This document shows positions 50,339 to 59,230 of a DNA stretch of 64,000 bases, one piece after another. Both the position numbers and the translations under genes were made by a program. This DNA comes from CAYYFX01 sp964571855 (GTDB lineage Bacteria; ARS69), in assembly GCA_964571855.1 (NCBI GenBank), contig CAZNDO010000019.1, positions 5,101 through 69,100 of the forward strand, given 5' to 3'. The stretch's first letter is position 1. Every line of letters begins with the position of its first letter. A model generated the notes under the pieces. It saw nothing but the letters and a program-made list of their open reading frames with translations. It was not told where the DNA came from and did no database searches.

Positions 50339-51136
50339 ATGGTTCCCCGAGTGCGACGCGCCGCCATCGCGGCGGCCGTCCTGATTTCCTGCGGCGGGAG
50401 CGCTCGCGCCTTCGCCGCCACCGACGCGCGGATCCTCGCCCTCGAGCTGTCCGGCGAGTTGCTTCCGCCCCCGGGCTTGGTCGCCGGGATCGAGGCGGAC
50501 CTCCTGGCCATCGGGCAGTTCGACCCCTACCTCGCGGGCATCCATGTGCTCCCGTCCTGGGCTCCGGGCCGGCTGTCCGTGGGGCTCACCGACGAGGCGT
50601 GGCAGCTGTTCCTCGCCGGGCAGTACCACGGCCTGGACTCCCTCGATGCGCAGTACGGCCCGGCGCAGGTGGAGCCCTCACCGTACGGGGACCTGCTCCT
50701 GACGTTTCCCCTGCCCTACCACCCGGTCCTCCTGGCCGGCTTCTACGCGAATGCGGACGGTGTCCAGTGGGCGGAGCCGGATCACGTGTTCGGCGACGGT
50801 GACGACATCGTCGCCACGGCGTCGGGCTCGTACACCTTCCAGCACGGCTGGGGGGACTGCAGCGCCGGTTGCTTCGCCTACCACTACTGGGACCTCACGG
50901 TGACGGGCGGCGTCGTCCACCTCGACGCGGAGCGCGGCGCCGCCTTCGGCGCGTGCTGCCTCCCCGACGACACGTGCGTGGGCGCCATCCAGCTCGAGTG
51001 CGAGGAGCAACCCTGGATCGGGCTCGGCGGCACGTTCGTCGGCGGCAGTTGCACGACGAACCCGTGCGGGACGACAGCGGTGGGCGAGTCCGTGGACCGC
51101 GTCGGTTGGGGGAGGCTGAAGAGCCGGTACCGGTAG
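50339..51136 (+). CDS. Secreted protein with Cys-rich region and W-x-x-K-x-x-YR C-terminal motif
   Basis: A 265-residue exported protein. The signal peptide is AAIAAAVLISCGGSARAFAA. The body has no recognised fold; it includes LEPPG-type and PFPL strands, then a Cys-rich segment (GDCSAGCFAYHYWDL, GACCLPDDTCVGAIQLECEE) that resembles short eukaryote-like disulfide modules found in Planctomycetes/Eisenbacteria secreted proteins. The chain ends NPCGTTAVGESVDRVGWGRL, then KSRYR. This is the same C-terminal motif as the beta-helix proteins at 54526-62000. It shares no operon with them but sits at the left border of that region. Confidence 0.65.
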   Translation: MVPRVRRAAIAAAVLISCGGSARAFAATDARILALELSGELLPPPGLVAGIEADLLAIGQFDPYLAGIHVLPSWAPGRLSVGLTDEAWQLFLAGQYHGLDSLDAQYGPAQVEPSPYGDLLLTFPLPYHPVLLAGFYANADGVQWAEPDHVFGDGDDIVATASGSYTFQHGWGDCSAGCFAYHYWDLTVTGGVVHLDAERGAAFGACCLPDDTCVGAIQLECEEQPWIGLGGTFVGGSCTTNPCGTTAVGESVDRVGWGRLKSRYR

Positions 51137-51272
51137 GCCGGGACCGTGCCCCTTGTGTCTTTCCCCGCCGCTCGCCTGTCATGACAATCCGGCTCTCCTC
51201 GCGGAGGATCGGAATGTGGTATCGGAGGCTCGCGCGGAGTAGAGTCCTCCTGTCCCCGTGACGAAGGCCACC

Positions 51273-51290
51273 TGCTCGAAAGGTCGAGCA
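51273..51290 (+). promoter_or_regulatory. Stem-loop just upstream of the LVIVD protein start
   Basis: A perfect 7-bp stem TGCTCGA-AAGG-TCGAGCA ends 16 bases before GTG 51307 and just upstream of its ribosome site (CAGGAA). It could modulate translation. A second small repeat, TCCTC-GCG-GAGGA (51196-51208), lies further upstream and may end the previous transcript. Confidence 0.35.
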
Positions 51291-51306
51291 CGAACAGGAA
51301 CCAAGT

Positions 51307-53493
51307 GTGACGACGCCGATGGCGCGAACGGTCGTTGCGGCGATGTGTCTGTGGCTGGGCGCGGGTCCTCCACGCGCGGCGGGTGAGTACATCGATTACG
51401 AAGAGCATCCGCACTGGATGGGCGGCTGCGAGACGCCGGGCGTAGCCTACGGCATCGCCGTCTCCGGCACCTACGCGTACGTCACCGACGGACTCGCTGG
51501 ATTCCATGTGGTCGACGTCACGAGCGACGAACGGCCCGAGATCGTCGGCACCGTGGACACTCCGGGGACCGCTCGAGAAGTGGCGCTCTCCGGCACGATG
51601 GCGTATGTCGCCGATGGGGAGTCGGGGCTTCAGGTCATCGACATTGCCGATCCGCTCGCTCCGGAGATCGTGGGAGGCGTCGCTTTCTCCGAGGGCTACG
51701 ACGTGTGCGTCGCAGGAGGCCACACATACGTGGCCAGCGGGTCCTCGGGCTTCCGAGTGATCGACGTCTCCGATCCGACGAATCCGCAGATTCTCGCGAC
51801 CGAGGATACGCCGGGGTCCGCGGTATCCCTCGTCACATCGGCGTCGTACGCGTACGTGGCCGATGCGGACTCCGGACTCGCGGTGATCGACATCTCCGAT
51901 CCGACGGACCCGGACGTCGTCGGGGCCGTGGACCTCCCGGGGAGCGCGATCGGCGTCGCCGTGTCGGAGAAGCTCGCGTACGTGGCGAGCCGCCTGACCG
52001 GCGCGCACGACGCGGACGTCGGGGTCCTTCACGTGATCGACGTCGCCGACCCTGCTGCGCCGGTTCTCGTCGGCAGCGTCGGGACGGAGTCCGGAGCGGC
52101 CGTGGACCTGGTCGTTCGGGATGGATATGCCTATCTCACCTGTCCCTCCGGCGTCCACATCCTGGATGTCAGGAATCCCGCTGCTCCCGAGGTCATCGCC
52201 GTTGCGGGAACGCGCAAGGCGCAGGGAATCGTGATCTCCGGCGACCGTGCCTACGTGGCGGACTGGGACGCCGGTCTGGGCGTGATCGACATCGAGCCTC
52301 CCCTGCCCCCGGAGATCCTGGGCCGCGGAGACGCGAACGTGCTCGTGGACGTCGCCGTCTCCGGCAGGTACGCGTACACCACCAGTGAGTCCGGCCTGCT
52401 GGTGTACGACATCGAGAGCTCGACGCCCAAGTACGTAAGCAGCCTTCTGACTCCTTCCGGCGGCGTCGCCTTGAGCGGGGATCACGCGTTCCTCGCCGCG
52501 GGGTCCAGCGGGCTCCGAGCCGTCGACATCTCGAACCCCGAGGCGCCGCAGCTCGTGGGCAGCCTCGACACGCCGGGGTTCGCTCACGATCTCGACGTCG
52601 AGCAAGGCCACGCGTACGTGACGGACGGCGCGGCAGGCCTTCGCGTGATCGACGTGTCGGACCCGACCGATCTTGTGCCAGTCAGCAATGTCGCCACTCC
52701 CGGTGAAGCCTGGCGAGTCCTCGTGGTGCCGCCCTACGCGTACGTGACCGCCACCCATTCGGGAGTCCTGGTGATCGACATCGCCGACCCGGCGAATCCG
52801 GAGATCGTCGGCGCGGTGGACACGCCGGGCTCGGCGTTGGGCGTCGCGGGCTTTGGCCACTATCTCTGCGTGACGGACTGGCGTGGGTATGGTCTTCACG
52901 TCATCGACGTGCAGGACCCGGTCAACCCGGGAATCGCCGGCACTCTGGATCTGCCCCAGTGGGTGAATCACATTACGATTCAGGGCCGCCATGCGTACGT
53001 CTCCGGCGTGCACATCTACGTCGTAGACCTCGCGAACCCGGGGCAGCCGCGCTGTATGGGCAGCATCCGATTGCCCGACGGGGGGCCGGAGGGGTTGTTC
53101 GCCTCCGGCGATCGTCTCTACGTGCCCGCGTTCAACACCCCGAGCGGGGTCGGCGGGCTCTACGTTCTGCCGCTCCAGCGTGGCGCCGGGACAAGCGCTC
53201 CCCTGGAAGTTCCCGCGGGCTCGCCCCGCGTGGACGCGTTCCCGAACCCCGCCTCGCACCGCTTCACGATCCGGTTCCAGACGAGAACGAGCGGCGTCGT
53301 ACAGACACGGATCCATGACGCGGCGGGCCGCCTGGTCAGCGTTCTGCAGGAAGGTGCGCTCGATCGGGGTGGGCACGAGTTGTCGTGGGACGGGCGAGAC
53401 GCAAGGGGCCGGCCGGTCGCGAGTGGGGTCTATCTGCTGTGCGTCGCGACTGCCGAGGGCCGGCAGACCCGCCGCCTCGTTGTCGTTCACTGA
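51307..53493 (+). CDS. Secreted LVIVD-repeat beta-propeller protein with FlgD-like tail
   Basis: A 728-residue exported protein. After the signal (VVAAMCLWLGAGPPRAAG) come thirteen LVIVD-type repeats of about 42-50 residues, each with a [VI]-[IV]-D-[IV]-x-x-P core and an x-A-Y-V-x-D/A strand (for example GLQVIDIADPLAPEIVGGV). They predict two stacked propellers. The chain ends with the FlgD-like module (VDAFPNPASHRFTIRF, HDAAGRLVSVLQEG, WDGRDARGRPVASGVYLL). LVIVD proteins are surface or choice-of-anchor type proteins of unknown ligand. Start GTG 51307; ATG 51319 is an alternative. Base composition is visibly lower in G+C than genes before 50 kb. Confidence 0.85.
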   Translation: MTTPMARTVVAAMCLWLGAGPPRAAGEYIDYEEHPHWMGGCETPGVAYGIAVSGTYAYVTDGLAGFHVVDVTSDERPEIVGTVDTPGTAREVALSGTMAYVADGESGLQVIDIADPLAPEIVGGVAFSEGYDVCVAGGHTYVASGSSGFRVIDVSDPTNPQILATEDTPGSAVSLVTSASYAYVADADSGLAVIDISDPTDPDVVGAVDLPGSAIGVAVSEKLAYVASRLTGAHDADVGVLHVIDVADPAAPVLVGSVGTESGAAVDLVVRDGYAYLTCPSGVHILDVRNPAAPEVIAVAGTRKAQGIVISGDRAYVADWDAGLGVIDIEPPLPPEILGRGDANVLVDVAVSGRYAYTTSESGLLVYDIESSTPKYVSSLLTPSGGVALSGDHAFLAAGSSGLRAVDISNPEAPQLVGSLDTPGFAHDLDVEQGHAYVTDGAAGLRVIDVSDPTDLVPVSNVATPGEAWRVLVVPPYAYVTATHSGVLVIDIADPANPEIVGAVDTPGSALGVAGFGHYLCVTDWRGYGLHVIDVQDPVNPGIAGTLDLPQWVNHITIQGRHAYVSGVHIYVVDLANPGQPRCMGSIRLPDGGPEGLFASGDRLYVPAFNTPSGVGGLYVLPLQRGAGTSAPLEVPAGSPRVDAFPNPASHRFTIRFQTRTSGVVQTRIHDAAGRLVSVLQEGALDRGGHELSWDGRDARGRPVASGVYLLCVATAEGRQTRRLVVVH

Positions 53494-53572
53494 CGCCATG
53501 CGGAGCCGGCCCTCTCGCCCGAAGGGACGATCCGCTAACCGATGGCAGTCACGTCGTTTGCGCCACCACCCT

Positions 53573-53750
53573 GCACGGGGGCGGTGGGAATCGAACCCAC
53601 GTGCGGCCGGATTCGCAAGGTGTTGGCCTGCCACCACTTAGCGGGCTAACCCCCCGAGGGTGGGCCGGTTACTCCGTACCCTGGCGTACCCTGGAGTCCC
53701 CTGGCGTACCCTGGAGTGCTCCCCAGTAGTGGAGAGAAAGTGGAGACGGA
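53573..53750 (-). repeat. 178-bp element B with tRNA-like 3' end (first of a pair)
   Basis: This is the main content of the 310-base gap 53494-53803. On the minus strand it ends with a perfect T-arm (GTGGG-TTCGATT-CCCAC, 53600-53584) and CGCCCCC, which can pair at five of seven positions with GGGGGG starting at 53655. The anticodon arm cannot be drawn and no CCA is encoded, so it is not a functional tRNA by inspection. It aligns without gaps to 59910-60087 (about 119 of 178 identical, hand count). It begins 54 bases past the stop of the 53804-54529 gene, that is, at the end of the beta-helix operon. Confidence 0.6.
53679..53718. repeat. Four 10-bp phased direct repeats inside element B
   Basis: Units CCCTGGCGTA, CCCTGGAGTC, CCCTGGCGTA and CCCTGGAGTG follow each other exactly. 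Equivalently, a 19-bp repeat occurs at 53679-53697 and 53699-53717. The ten-base period matches one DNA turn. The matching part of element A (60016-60055) keeps a ten-base GTC periodicity with diverged sequence. Binding sites for an integrase or a regulator would have this look. Confidence 0.6.
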
Positions 53751-53803
53751 CCGGCCGCTTTCGAACACGCGCACTTCACTCACCGAGCCAAGACAGGGCC
53801 GGG

Positions 53804-54529
53804 CTACCGCCTCTCCTCGCCGACCGTCTCGGCGGCTTCCAGGTCCTCGGACAGGGCGGCGAAGTCGCGAGCGTAGTAGCCGGTGCCTTTCGCCAAGTCG
53901 TTCCGCCTCTCGTTCTGCGGCCGAGCCAACACCTCGCGGAGCCAGGCTGTCTCCGCGTCCGATGCCCAGATCACGTACGTGCACCCGAAGGCGAAGGCTC
54001 GCCCCTTGCGAATCGTGCGCGAGGCGTTCTGCACCTGGTGCTGTTGATAGACCAACCGACGCTCCTCCGCGCTGCCAAGCGTGGCCTCACTGAAGTCCAC
54101 TGACACCTTCCCGAGATCGTAGACTACCTCGATGCGGTGCGACTCGTGATCGACCGCGTCCACGTTGTCACCCGCGGCTCGAAACACCGCCGCGGCCGAG
54201 TCCAATCCAGCGCGGTGGTCAGCAGCCGACGCGAAGGCACGGGACGCATTGCGCAGAACTTGGACCCTGGCAGCCTCTTCCGCTGGCAGCTCCGCCTCGG
54301 GTTCGCAACGCCGGGGAAGCAGCGGCACGCCGTTCAGCCTCAGCGTGTCTGACCCGACGCCGGAGAAGATGAAGGGCGGCTCCAGGGCAACACCATATGC
54401 GTAGACGAAGCCCAGAGTGTCCGCTGGGTCAATGCGGAGGGAATCACCGTCCGGCGGTTCGGGGGCGGCGCGTCCGACACCTGCTGCGCAGAAGGTCAGC
54501 GCGAGGATGGCCCAAAGCGGACTTCTCAC
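53804..54529 (-). CDS. Exported protein of unknown function, last gene of beta-helix operon 1
   Basis: A 241-residue exported protein with signal MRSPLWAILALTFCAAGVGR. The body has no family I recognise. It has a middle helical region (about 85-150: ARVQVLRNASRAFASAADHR) and KGRAFAFGCTYVIWASD near a C-terminal helical tail (ARPQNERRNDLAKGTGYYAR). The GTG start at 54529 overlaps the stop of the beta-helix gene (GTGA). Being co-translated with three surface proteins, it may assist them or be another exported component. It does not carry the shared C-terminal motif. Confidence 0.6.
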   Translation of the reverse strand: MRSPLWAILALTFCAAGVGRAAPEPPDGDSLRIDPADTLGFVYAYGVALEPPFIFSGVGSDTLRLNGVPLLPRRCEPEAELPAEEAARVQVLRNASRAFASAADHRAGLDSAAAVFRAAGDNVDAVDHESHRIEVVYDLGKVSVDFSEATLGSAEERRLVYQQHQVQNASRTIRKGRAFAFGCTYVIWASDAETAWLREVLARPQNERRNDLAKGTGYYARDFAALSEDLEAAETVGEERR

Positions 54530-56034
54530 GGTTCACGGCCCCCACGATACGCCGCCTTCACCTTGCCCCAGGTCTCGGGGCCGAGGGCGGTCGTTCCACA
54601 CGCTGCGCCGTAGGCACCGATCTGGCCGCAATCTCCGCTCCGGGGAGCCACGCACGGCGACGTGCCGTCCAAGTGCAGGTCGTCGGCCGGTAGGCCGCAG
54701 AAGAGCGGATCGGCCGAGAGGTTGCCGGTCTCCCCCTCGAGACCGGACAGGCAACCGCTCCAGTCGCCGCCCGCGTTTCCGAACACATCCGTGCAGGAGA
54801 CCTCGATGTTCGGCGGGGAGTCGCTGCAGAGGACGCGCGGCTGCTGCGCGACGCTGAACGCCACGATCGTGTTCGCCACGACCACGGCCGCTCCGGGCTG
54901 GAGCGCCAAGTCCCCTCCAAGCGTCGTGCCGACGAACGAGCAGCCGCGGATCTCCACAGATCCAGCAACGCGCACGGTGGCACCCGTCAGCGAGGAGCTC
55001 ACAGCGTTCCGGGACCCGAGGAAGACGCACTCCTCCAGGACGACCGGCCCCGCCCCGCAGGCGAGGACGCCGCCCGAGTTGGCCGCGTGGTGCCGGATGA
55101 ACCGCGAGCGTCGGATCGTCCCTCGCGCGATCCCCGTGCATGAGCCGTAGCTCGAGGAGCAGTCCTGGAACGTGCAGTCCTCCACGAGCAACTCACTCGC
55201 GCTGCTGCTGATGCCCGTTCCTCCGCTGGCCGAGTGGTTGTCGAGGAACGCGGTACGAAGCACGGTGGCGGAACCGCCCGCCAAAGCGAGGGCGCGCCCT
55301 CCGGGATCGGAGTCGGAGCCGCACGCCGTCGCCGCCCCTCCGCAGTACTGGAAGGCGCAGTCCTCCACGCTTCCGCCAGCACGCAGCTCGGCGACAGCGC
55401 CCAGGCAGGTCCCGTTGCCCACGAACGAGCACCTGACCAGGTCCGCGGCTCCGCCCGCGTAGATGGCCGCCCCATAGTCGGCCCGGTTGTGCGTGAAGAC
55501 ACAATCCGTCGCCGTCAGAACCCCCGACTCGACGAACACACCGGCACCGTGCACTGCGCCGCGGGGGTATCTCCCCTCGATCCGGACGCGCTCGAGCTCC
55601 AGCGACGCGCCCAGGCATCGGATCGCGCCGCCGTCGCCGTACTCCCAGGTGTCGAGGTCCACGTTACCCGCCTGGATGATCGAGATTCCCTCGATCCGGG
55701 TCGAGGACCCCGGCCCCAGAACCAGCGCCACATGCGGCAGGTACTCGCCGAACTCGCCGCCGAGGACGGCAGCGTCGATCGTCGTGGCCTCGTAGCCATT
55801 CACCGACCGGAACGTCAGGCTCTTGGAGCCCACGTCGATCTCGACGTTGTCGAGCCCCGTGAAGACACCGTCGCACAGCTCGATCACGTCCCCGCTGGTG
55901 GCGGCATCTACCGCGGCGCCCAGGTGCGGGTAGTCCGCGGTGCCATCCGGGCAGACCCGAAGGGTGGCGGCACCGGCAGTGGCCGCACCCAGGGCGACGC
56001 CGAAGGCGACAGCCCCGCAGGCGACGGCGCTCAT
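54526..56034 (-). CDS. Secreted parallel beta-helix protein 3 of operon 1, W-x-x-K-x-x-YR tail
   Basis: A 502-residue exported right-handed beta-helix protein. A short signal ending GAATAGAA is followed by LRVCPDGTADYPHLGAAVDA, the capping segment of pectate-lyase-like helices, and rungs with repeating x-x-x-[DE]-C-x-F (VEDCTFQDCSS, LEECVFLGSRN, IRGCSFVGTTL). A conserved end region (VSCTDVFGNAGGDWSGCLSG, DPLFCG, GDCGQIGAYGAACGTTAL) precedes GPETWGKVKAAYRGGREP. It is paralogous to the next two genes. Its ATG overlaps the stop of the upstream paralogue (ATGA). No catalytic residues were recognised; probably adhesive or sugar-binding. Confidence 0.85.
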   Translation of the reverse strand: MSAVACGAVAFGVALGAATAGAATLRVCPDGTADYPHLGAAVDAATSGDVIELCDGVFTGLDNVEIDVGSKSLTFRSVNGYEATTIDAAVLGGEFGEYLPHVALVLGPGSSTRIEGISIIQAGNVDLDTWEYGDGGAIRCLGASLELERVRIEGRYPRGAVHGAGVFVESGVLTATDCVFTHNRADYGAAIYAGGAADLVRCSFVGNGTCLGAVAELRAGGSVEDCAFQYCGGAATACGSDSDPGGRALALAGGSATVLRTAFLDNHSASGGTGISSSASELLVEDCTFQDCSSSYGSCTGIARGTIRRSRFIRHHAANSGGVLACGAGPVVLEECVFLGSRNAVSSSLTGATVRVAGSVEIRGCSFVGTTLGGDLALQPGAAVVVANTIVAFSVAQQPRVLCSDSPPNIEVSCTDVFGNAGGDWSGCLSGLEGETGNLSADPLFCGLPADDLHLDGTSPCVAPRSGDCGQIGAYGAACGTTALGPETWGKVKAAYRGGREP

Positions 56035-57515
56035 CGGTACATCCCTTTGATCCGCCCCCAGCTGGTCTGATCAAGCGCCGTCGTCCCGCAGCCCACGCCG
56101 AGTGCGCCGATCAAATCACACTCCCCGCTCTGCGGCGGTGCGCACGGCGACGACGCCCGCAGGTGGAAGTCCCCCGTCTCCATGTCACAGAAGAGCGGAT
56201 CGGCCGAGATGTTGCCCAGGGTACCTTCCAGTCCAGCGATGCACCCCACCCAGTCTCCCGCGAAGTTGCCGTGGATATCCGTGCAGGTCACTTCCAGTTC
56301 GCCGGGCGTTCCCGAGCAAAGGACCGGCGTGGCCGGTCGCGCCTCCGTGCCGTTGAACGCCAGAATCGAGTGCTCTATGGAAACGACCGCGCCGGCGCGC
56401 ACGTCGATCACGCCGCCGGCCGGACTCTGCCGACCCTCGTTCGCCACGAATGTGCAGTGGAGGAGCGTCGCGGATCCGAACGCACGCAGGACCACCCCGC
56501 CTTGGATCCGGTTGCCCACGAACGTGCAGTGTTCGAAGCGGGCCGACCCGCCGCACTCGACTGCCGCGCCGCTCATCGCGCCGTAGCTGGCCCGGAAGAC
56601 CGTGCGCCGGATCTCCGTCGTCCCGAACACAGCAAGAGCGGCCGCGTGGACCTCCGACGAGCAGTCGTCGAACACGCAGTCCTCGATCAGGACGTCGGTC
56701 CCCGAGTGAGCGAGAACCCCGCCGTCACTCGAGGTTGCGTTGTCCGAGAAGCGGCACCCAAGGATGGAGGCGCTCCCCCCACGAATGACCAGGGGAGTGC
56801 CGGCGGGACCTGCGCCGTCGAGGCACCCGCAGCAGTTCCCGACGAACGAGCAGTCGCGGATGGTCGCGTCCCCGGAGTGCGACACGACGCCCTGCCAGCA
56901 CGCCGAGTTGCCGCCGAACGAGCAGCGCGTCAGGGACAGCGTAACGTCCTCCGTGTAGATCGCCCCGCCCTCCTGCCGCGATGCGTTGCTCACGAACTCG
57001 CAGTCCGTGGCGGTCAAGCTGCCGCCCTGGAGGAAGATGCCGGCCCCACGACGGGCTCCGTCGTAGTGGCGGCCCACGATGCGCACGCGATCGAGCGTCA
57101 ACGCGCCGCCGACGCAGTGGATCGCCGCACCGTCGCCCCACTCCCCGTTCTCCCACCTTCGAGCAGCACGGATGGTGATCCCTTCGAAGCGCATGCTGGC
57201 CGCTCCGACGCTGAACGCGCCGTGAGGGGCGTACTCCTCGAAGATGGGATCCCAGATGGCCGGGAGGATCTCCGTCGCATCCGGCCCGTTGAGAGATCGG
57301 ATGGTCAGGCTCTTCGTGCCGAGGTCGATCTCGAGGTTGTCCGGTCCGCTGAAGGTGCCGTCGCACAGTTCGAGCACGTCCCCGTCCGCTACGGATTCCA
57401 CCGCCGTACGGAGGTCCGGGTAGTCGCCAGTACCATCCGGGCACACGTGGAGAGTTGCGGCTTCGACTGCTGATCCCGCCAAGAGCGTCACGATCGCCCG
57501 TGCCGCGGCCGTCAT
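56031..57515 (-). CDS. Secreted parallel beta-helix protein 2 of operon 1, W-x-x-K-x-x-YR tail
   Basis: A 494-residue paralogue of its neighbours: signal, LHVCPDGTGDYPDLRTAVES, ELCDGTFSGPDNLEIDLGTK, then Cys-containing rungs (IEDCVFDDCSS, FEHCTFVGNRI, LLHCTFVANEG) and the terminal block VTCTDIHGNFAGDWVGCIAG, DPLFCD, GECDLIGALGVGCGTTAL, ending DQTSWGRIKGMYR. It overlaps both neighbours by four bases (ATGA), so the three are translationally coupled. The regular Cys positions inside the rungs suggest disulfide ladders. Function unknown; surface exposure expected. Confidence 0.85.
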   Translation of the reverse strand: MTAAARAIVTLLAGSAVEAATLHVCPDGTGDYPDLRTAVESVADGDVLELCDGTFSGPDNLEIDLGTKSLTIRSLNGPDATEILPAIWDPIFEEYAPHGAFSVGAASMRFEGITIRAARRWENGEWGDGAAIHCVGGALTLDRVRIVGRHYDGARRGAGIFLQGGSLTATDCEFVSNASRQEGGAIYTEDVTLSLTRCSFGGNSACWQGVVSHSGDATIRDCSFVGNCCGCLDGAGPAGTPLVIRGGSASILGCRFSDNATSSDGGVLAHSGTDVLIEDCVFDDCSSEVHAAALAVFGTTEIRRTVFRASYGAMSGAAVECGGSARFEHCTFVGNRIQGGVVLRAFGSATLLHCTFVANEGRQSPAGGVIDVRAGAVVSIEHSILAFNGTEARPATPVLCSGTPGELEVTCTDIHGNFAGDWVGCIAGLEGTLGNISADPLFCDMETGDFHLRASSPCAPPQSGECDLIGALGVGCGTTALDQTSWGRIKGMYR

Positions 57516-58963
57516 CGGTAGGCTCCCTTGACACGGCTCCAGCTCTCGGGCATCAGCGCCGTCGTCCCGCAGGTCGCGGGAAGAGCGCCGATCAGGCCAC
57601 AGCCCCCACTCCCCTGGGGAGCGCAGGGCGACGCGAAGCGGAGGCTGAGGTTGCCGGCCGCCACGTCGCAGAAGAGTGGGTCTGCGGAGACGTTGCCGCT
57701 TGCGTCTTCCAGGCCAGCGATGCAGCCGGTCCAGTCCCCCACTGCGTTTCCGAACACGTCCGTGCAGGAGATCGCCAGGGTCGCGGGCGTCTGCGTGCAG
57801 AAGATCGGCGGTGTCGGGGACTCGGAGAAGGCGATGATCGTGCGATGCACCGTGATGTGACTGGCGGTGCTACTGCACTCCAGGGCCGCGCCGCGCACGG
57901 TTCCAAAGAACGTGCACCCCTCGATCGTGACGTCTCCCTCGGCGACAACAGCTCCCCCTGGCCCGCCGGTGCTCCCGCTGTAGGCATCGCTCCGTTCGAA
58001 GATGCAGTCTTCGATGCGCGTGCTATCGGCTTTGATGTCGGCGGCGCCATCCGCGGCATAGTTGCCGACGAACCGACTGTTGCGTACGGTCGTCACGTTG
58101 CCTACGCAGGCACCGAATTGGTGCTCGTTGCCCTCGAACAGGCAGCTGTCCACCAGATCGGCGTCGTACACACAGGAGAACGAGATGTCGACGTTGTCCC
58201 TGAACGTACAGCCGGAGATCGCCCGCACGCCGTAGAGCTGGTTGCCCCCTGGATTCACGCTCAAGTCGCACGCATTCCCGCCTCCGCTCTCGAAGACGCA
58301 GTCCGTCGCGGATCCCCCACCTGCGTAGGCGGCACCTCCCCACGTGCAGCTGCTGCAGTGCGAGAACCTGCATCGCACCAACTGTACGGATCCCCCACTA
58401 CCGCAGAGTATCGCGCCCCCGTACCCCTCCGCGTGGATTCCAAGAAACTCGCAGTCGTTGGCGTAGACGGTCCCTCCGTCCGCGGAGATGCCCGCGCCAC
58501 GACCGCCCGAGAAAGGCCGGAAGGTCGGCCCCTGGATCCTCACGTCATCAAGCCAGATCGCCGCGCCCGGTGCGAACACCGCTCCGCCGTCGTCGTCCCG
58601 CATGAAGAAGTTCCGCAGGGTCAGGCCTTCGAACCTCGTGCTCGTGCCGGCGGTCAACAAGAACGCGCGATGCGGCTCGTACCCATCCTCGCCATCGCCG
58701 ATCTGCCCGTCGAGGATCGTGGCGTCCCGACCGTGCTGAGACCGGATCACGAGGTCCTTCGGCCCCGGTGCGACGTCGACGTTCTCGAGGCCGCTGAACA
58801 CGCCGTCGCACAACTCGATGACATCGCCACTCGCGGCTGCGGCGACAGCGGCCTGGAGGTTTGGATAGTCGCCGGATCCGTCCGGGCAGACGTGGAGCGT
58901 GGCGGCCAACGGCGCGGACGCGGCCAGATGGCCCAGATAGAGCGCGAGGATACAGGCGCGCAT
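57512..58963 (-). CDS. Secreted parallel beta-helix protein 1 of operon 1, W-x-x-K-x-x-YR tail
   Basis: A 483-residue first gene of the operon: signal ACILALYLGHLAASAPLAA, LHVCPDGSGDYPNLQAAVAA, ELCDGVFSGLENVDVAPGPK, beta-helix rungs (ANDCEFLGIHAEGYGGAIL, VDSCLFEGNEHQFGAC, IEGCTFFGTVR), then ISCTDVFGNAVGDWTGCIAG, DPLFCD, GGCGLIGALPATCGTTAL and MPESWSRVKGAYR at the very end. The N- and C-terminal blocks are much more similar to the paralogues than the middle, as expected if ends serve export or anchoring while the rungs diversify. The ATG at 58963 is preceded by the promoter region 59020-59073. Confidence 0.85.
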   Translation of the reverse strand: MRACILALYLGHLAASAPLAATLHVCPDGSGDYPNLQAAVAAAASGDVIELCDGVFSGLENVDVAPGPKDLVIRSQHGRDATILDGQIGDGEDGYEPHRAFLLTAGTSTRFEGLTLRNFFMRDDDGGAVFAPGAAIWLDDVRIQGPTFRPFSGGRGAGISADGGTVYANDCEFLGIHAEGYGGAILCGSGGSVQLVRCRFSHCSSCTWGGAAYAGGGSATDCVFESGGGNACDLSVNPGGNQLYGVRAISGCTFRDNVDISFSCVYDADLVDSCLFEGNEHQFGACVGNVTTVRNSRFVGNYAADGAADIKADSTRIEDCIFERSDAYSGSTGGPGGAVVAEGDVTIEGCTFFGTVRGAALECSSTASHITVHRTIIAFSESPTPPIFCTQTPATLAISCTDVFGNAVGDWTGCIAGLEDASGNVSADPLFCDVAAGNLSLRFASPCAPQGSGGCGLIGALPATCGTTALMPESWSRVKGAYR

Positions 58964-59019
58964 GGGCAGGACTCCGCTGCGCGCCGGGTCTGGGGCCTCC
59001 GGCCGGAGCGCGTAACCCG

Positions 59020-59073
59020 AGGCTACACGGGGCCGCAGGGCGGTTCAAGCTGCGGAGAACCTGCCCCTTGAAC
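59020..59073 (-). promoter_or_regulatory. Promoter candidate of beta-helix operon 1 with inverted repeat
   Basis: Minus strand: TTGAAC (59048-59043), 17 bases, TAGCCT (59025-59020), four and three matches to the sigma70 consensus. A perfect 7-bp inverted repeat GTTCAAG (59043-59049) and CTTGAAC (59067-59073) with a 17-base spacer overlaps the -35 box. This is a typical two-site operator geometry. The rest of the 267-base gap to the AbiEii-like gene holds nothing else I can name. Confidence 0.4.
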
Positions 59074-59230
59074 TGGCCCGCCCCCGAGGACTAGCGTCGC
59101 CTCCCCCGGGCTCTGGCCGGTGAACCGACCGAACCTCCGGAAAGCCGCATCGACACTGTGGTCCGCGAGGCCCCCGTGTCCCGGCTGGACCCGGGGCTTC
59201 CCTCAGAGTGGTTGAGGCGCGGGCCGTCCA

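Noticed and set aside
53573..53656. Call as an ordinary tRNA gene
   Set aside because: The T-arm is perfect, and a D-arm with a long loop can be drawn, but the anticodon stem does not pair, two acceptor pairs fail and CCA is absent. Kept only as a tRNA-like element.
53385..53729. Plus-strand frame reading GGGNRTHVRPDSQG
   Set aside because: Strings of this type are well-known false proteins read antisense through tRNA T-arms. It covers element B and has no independent support.
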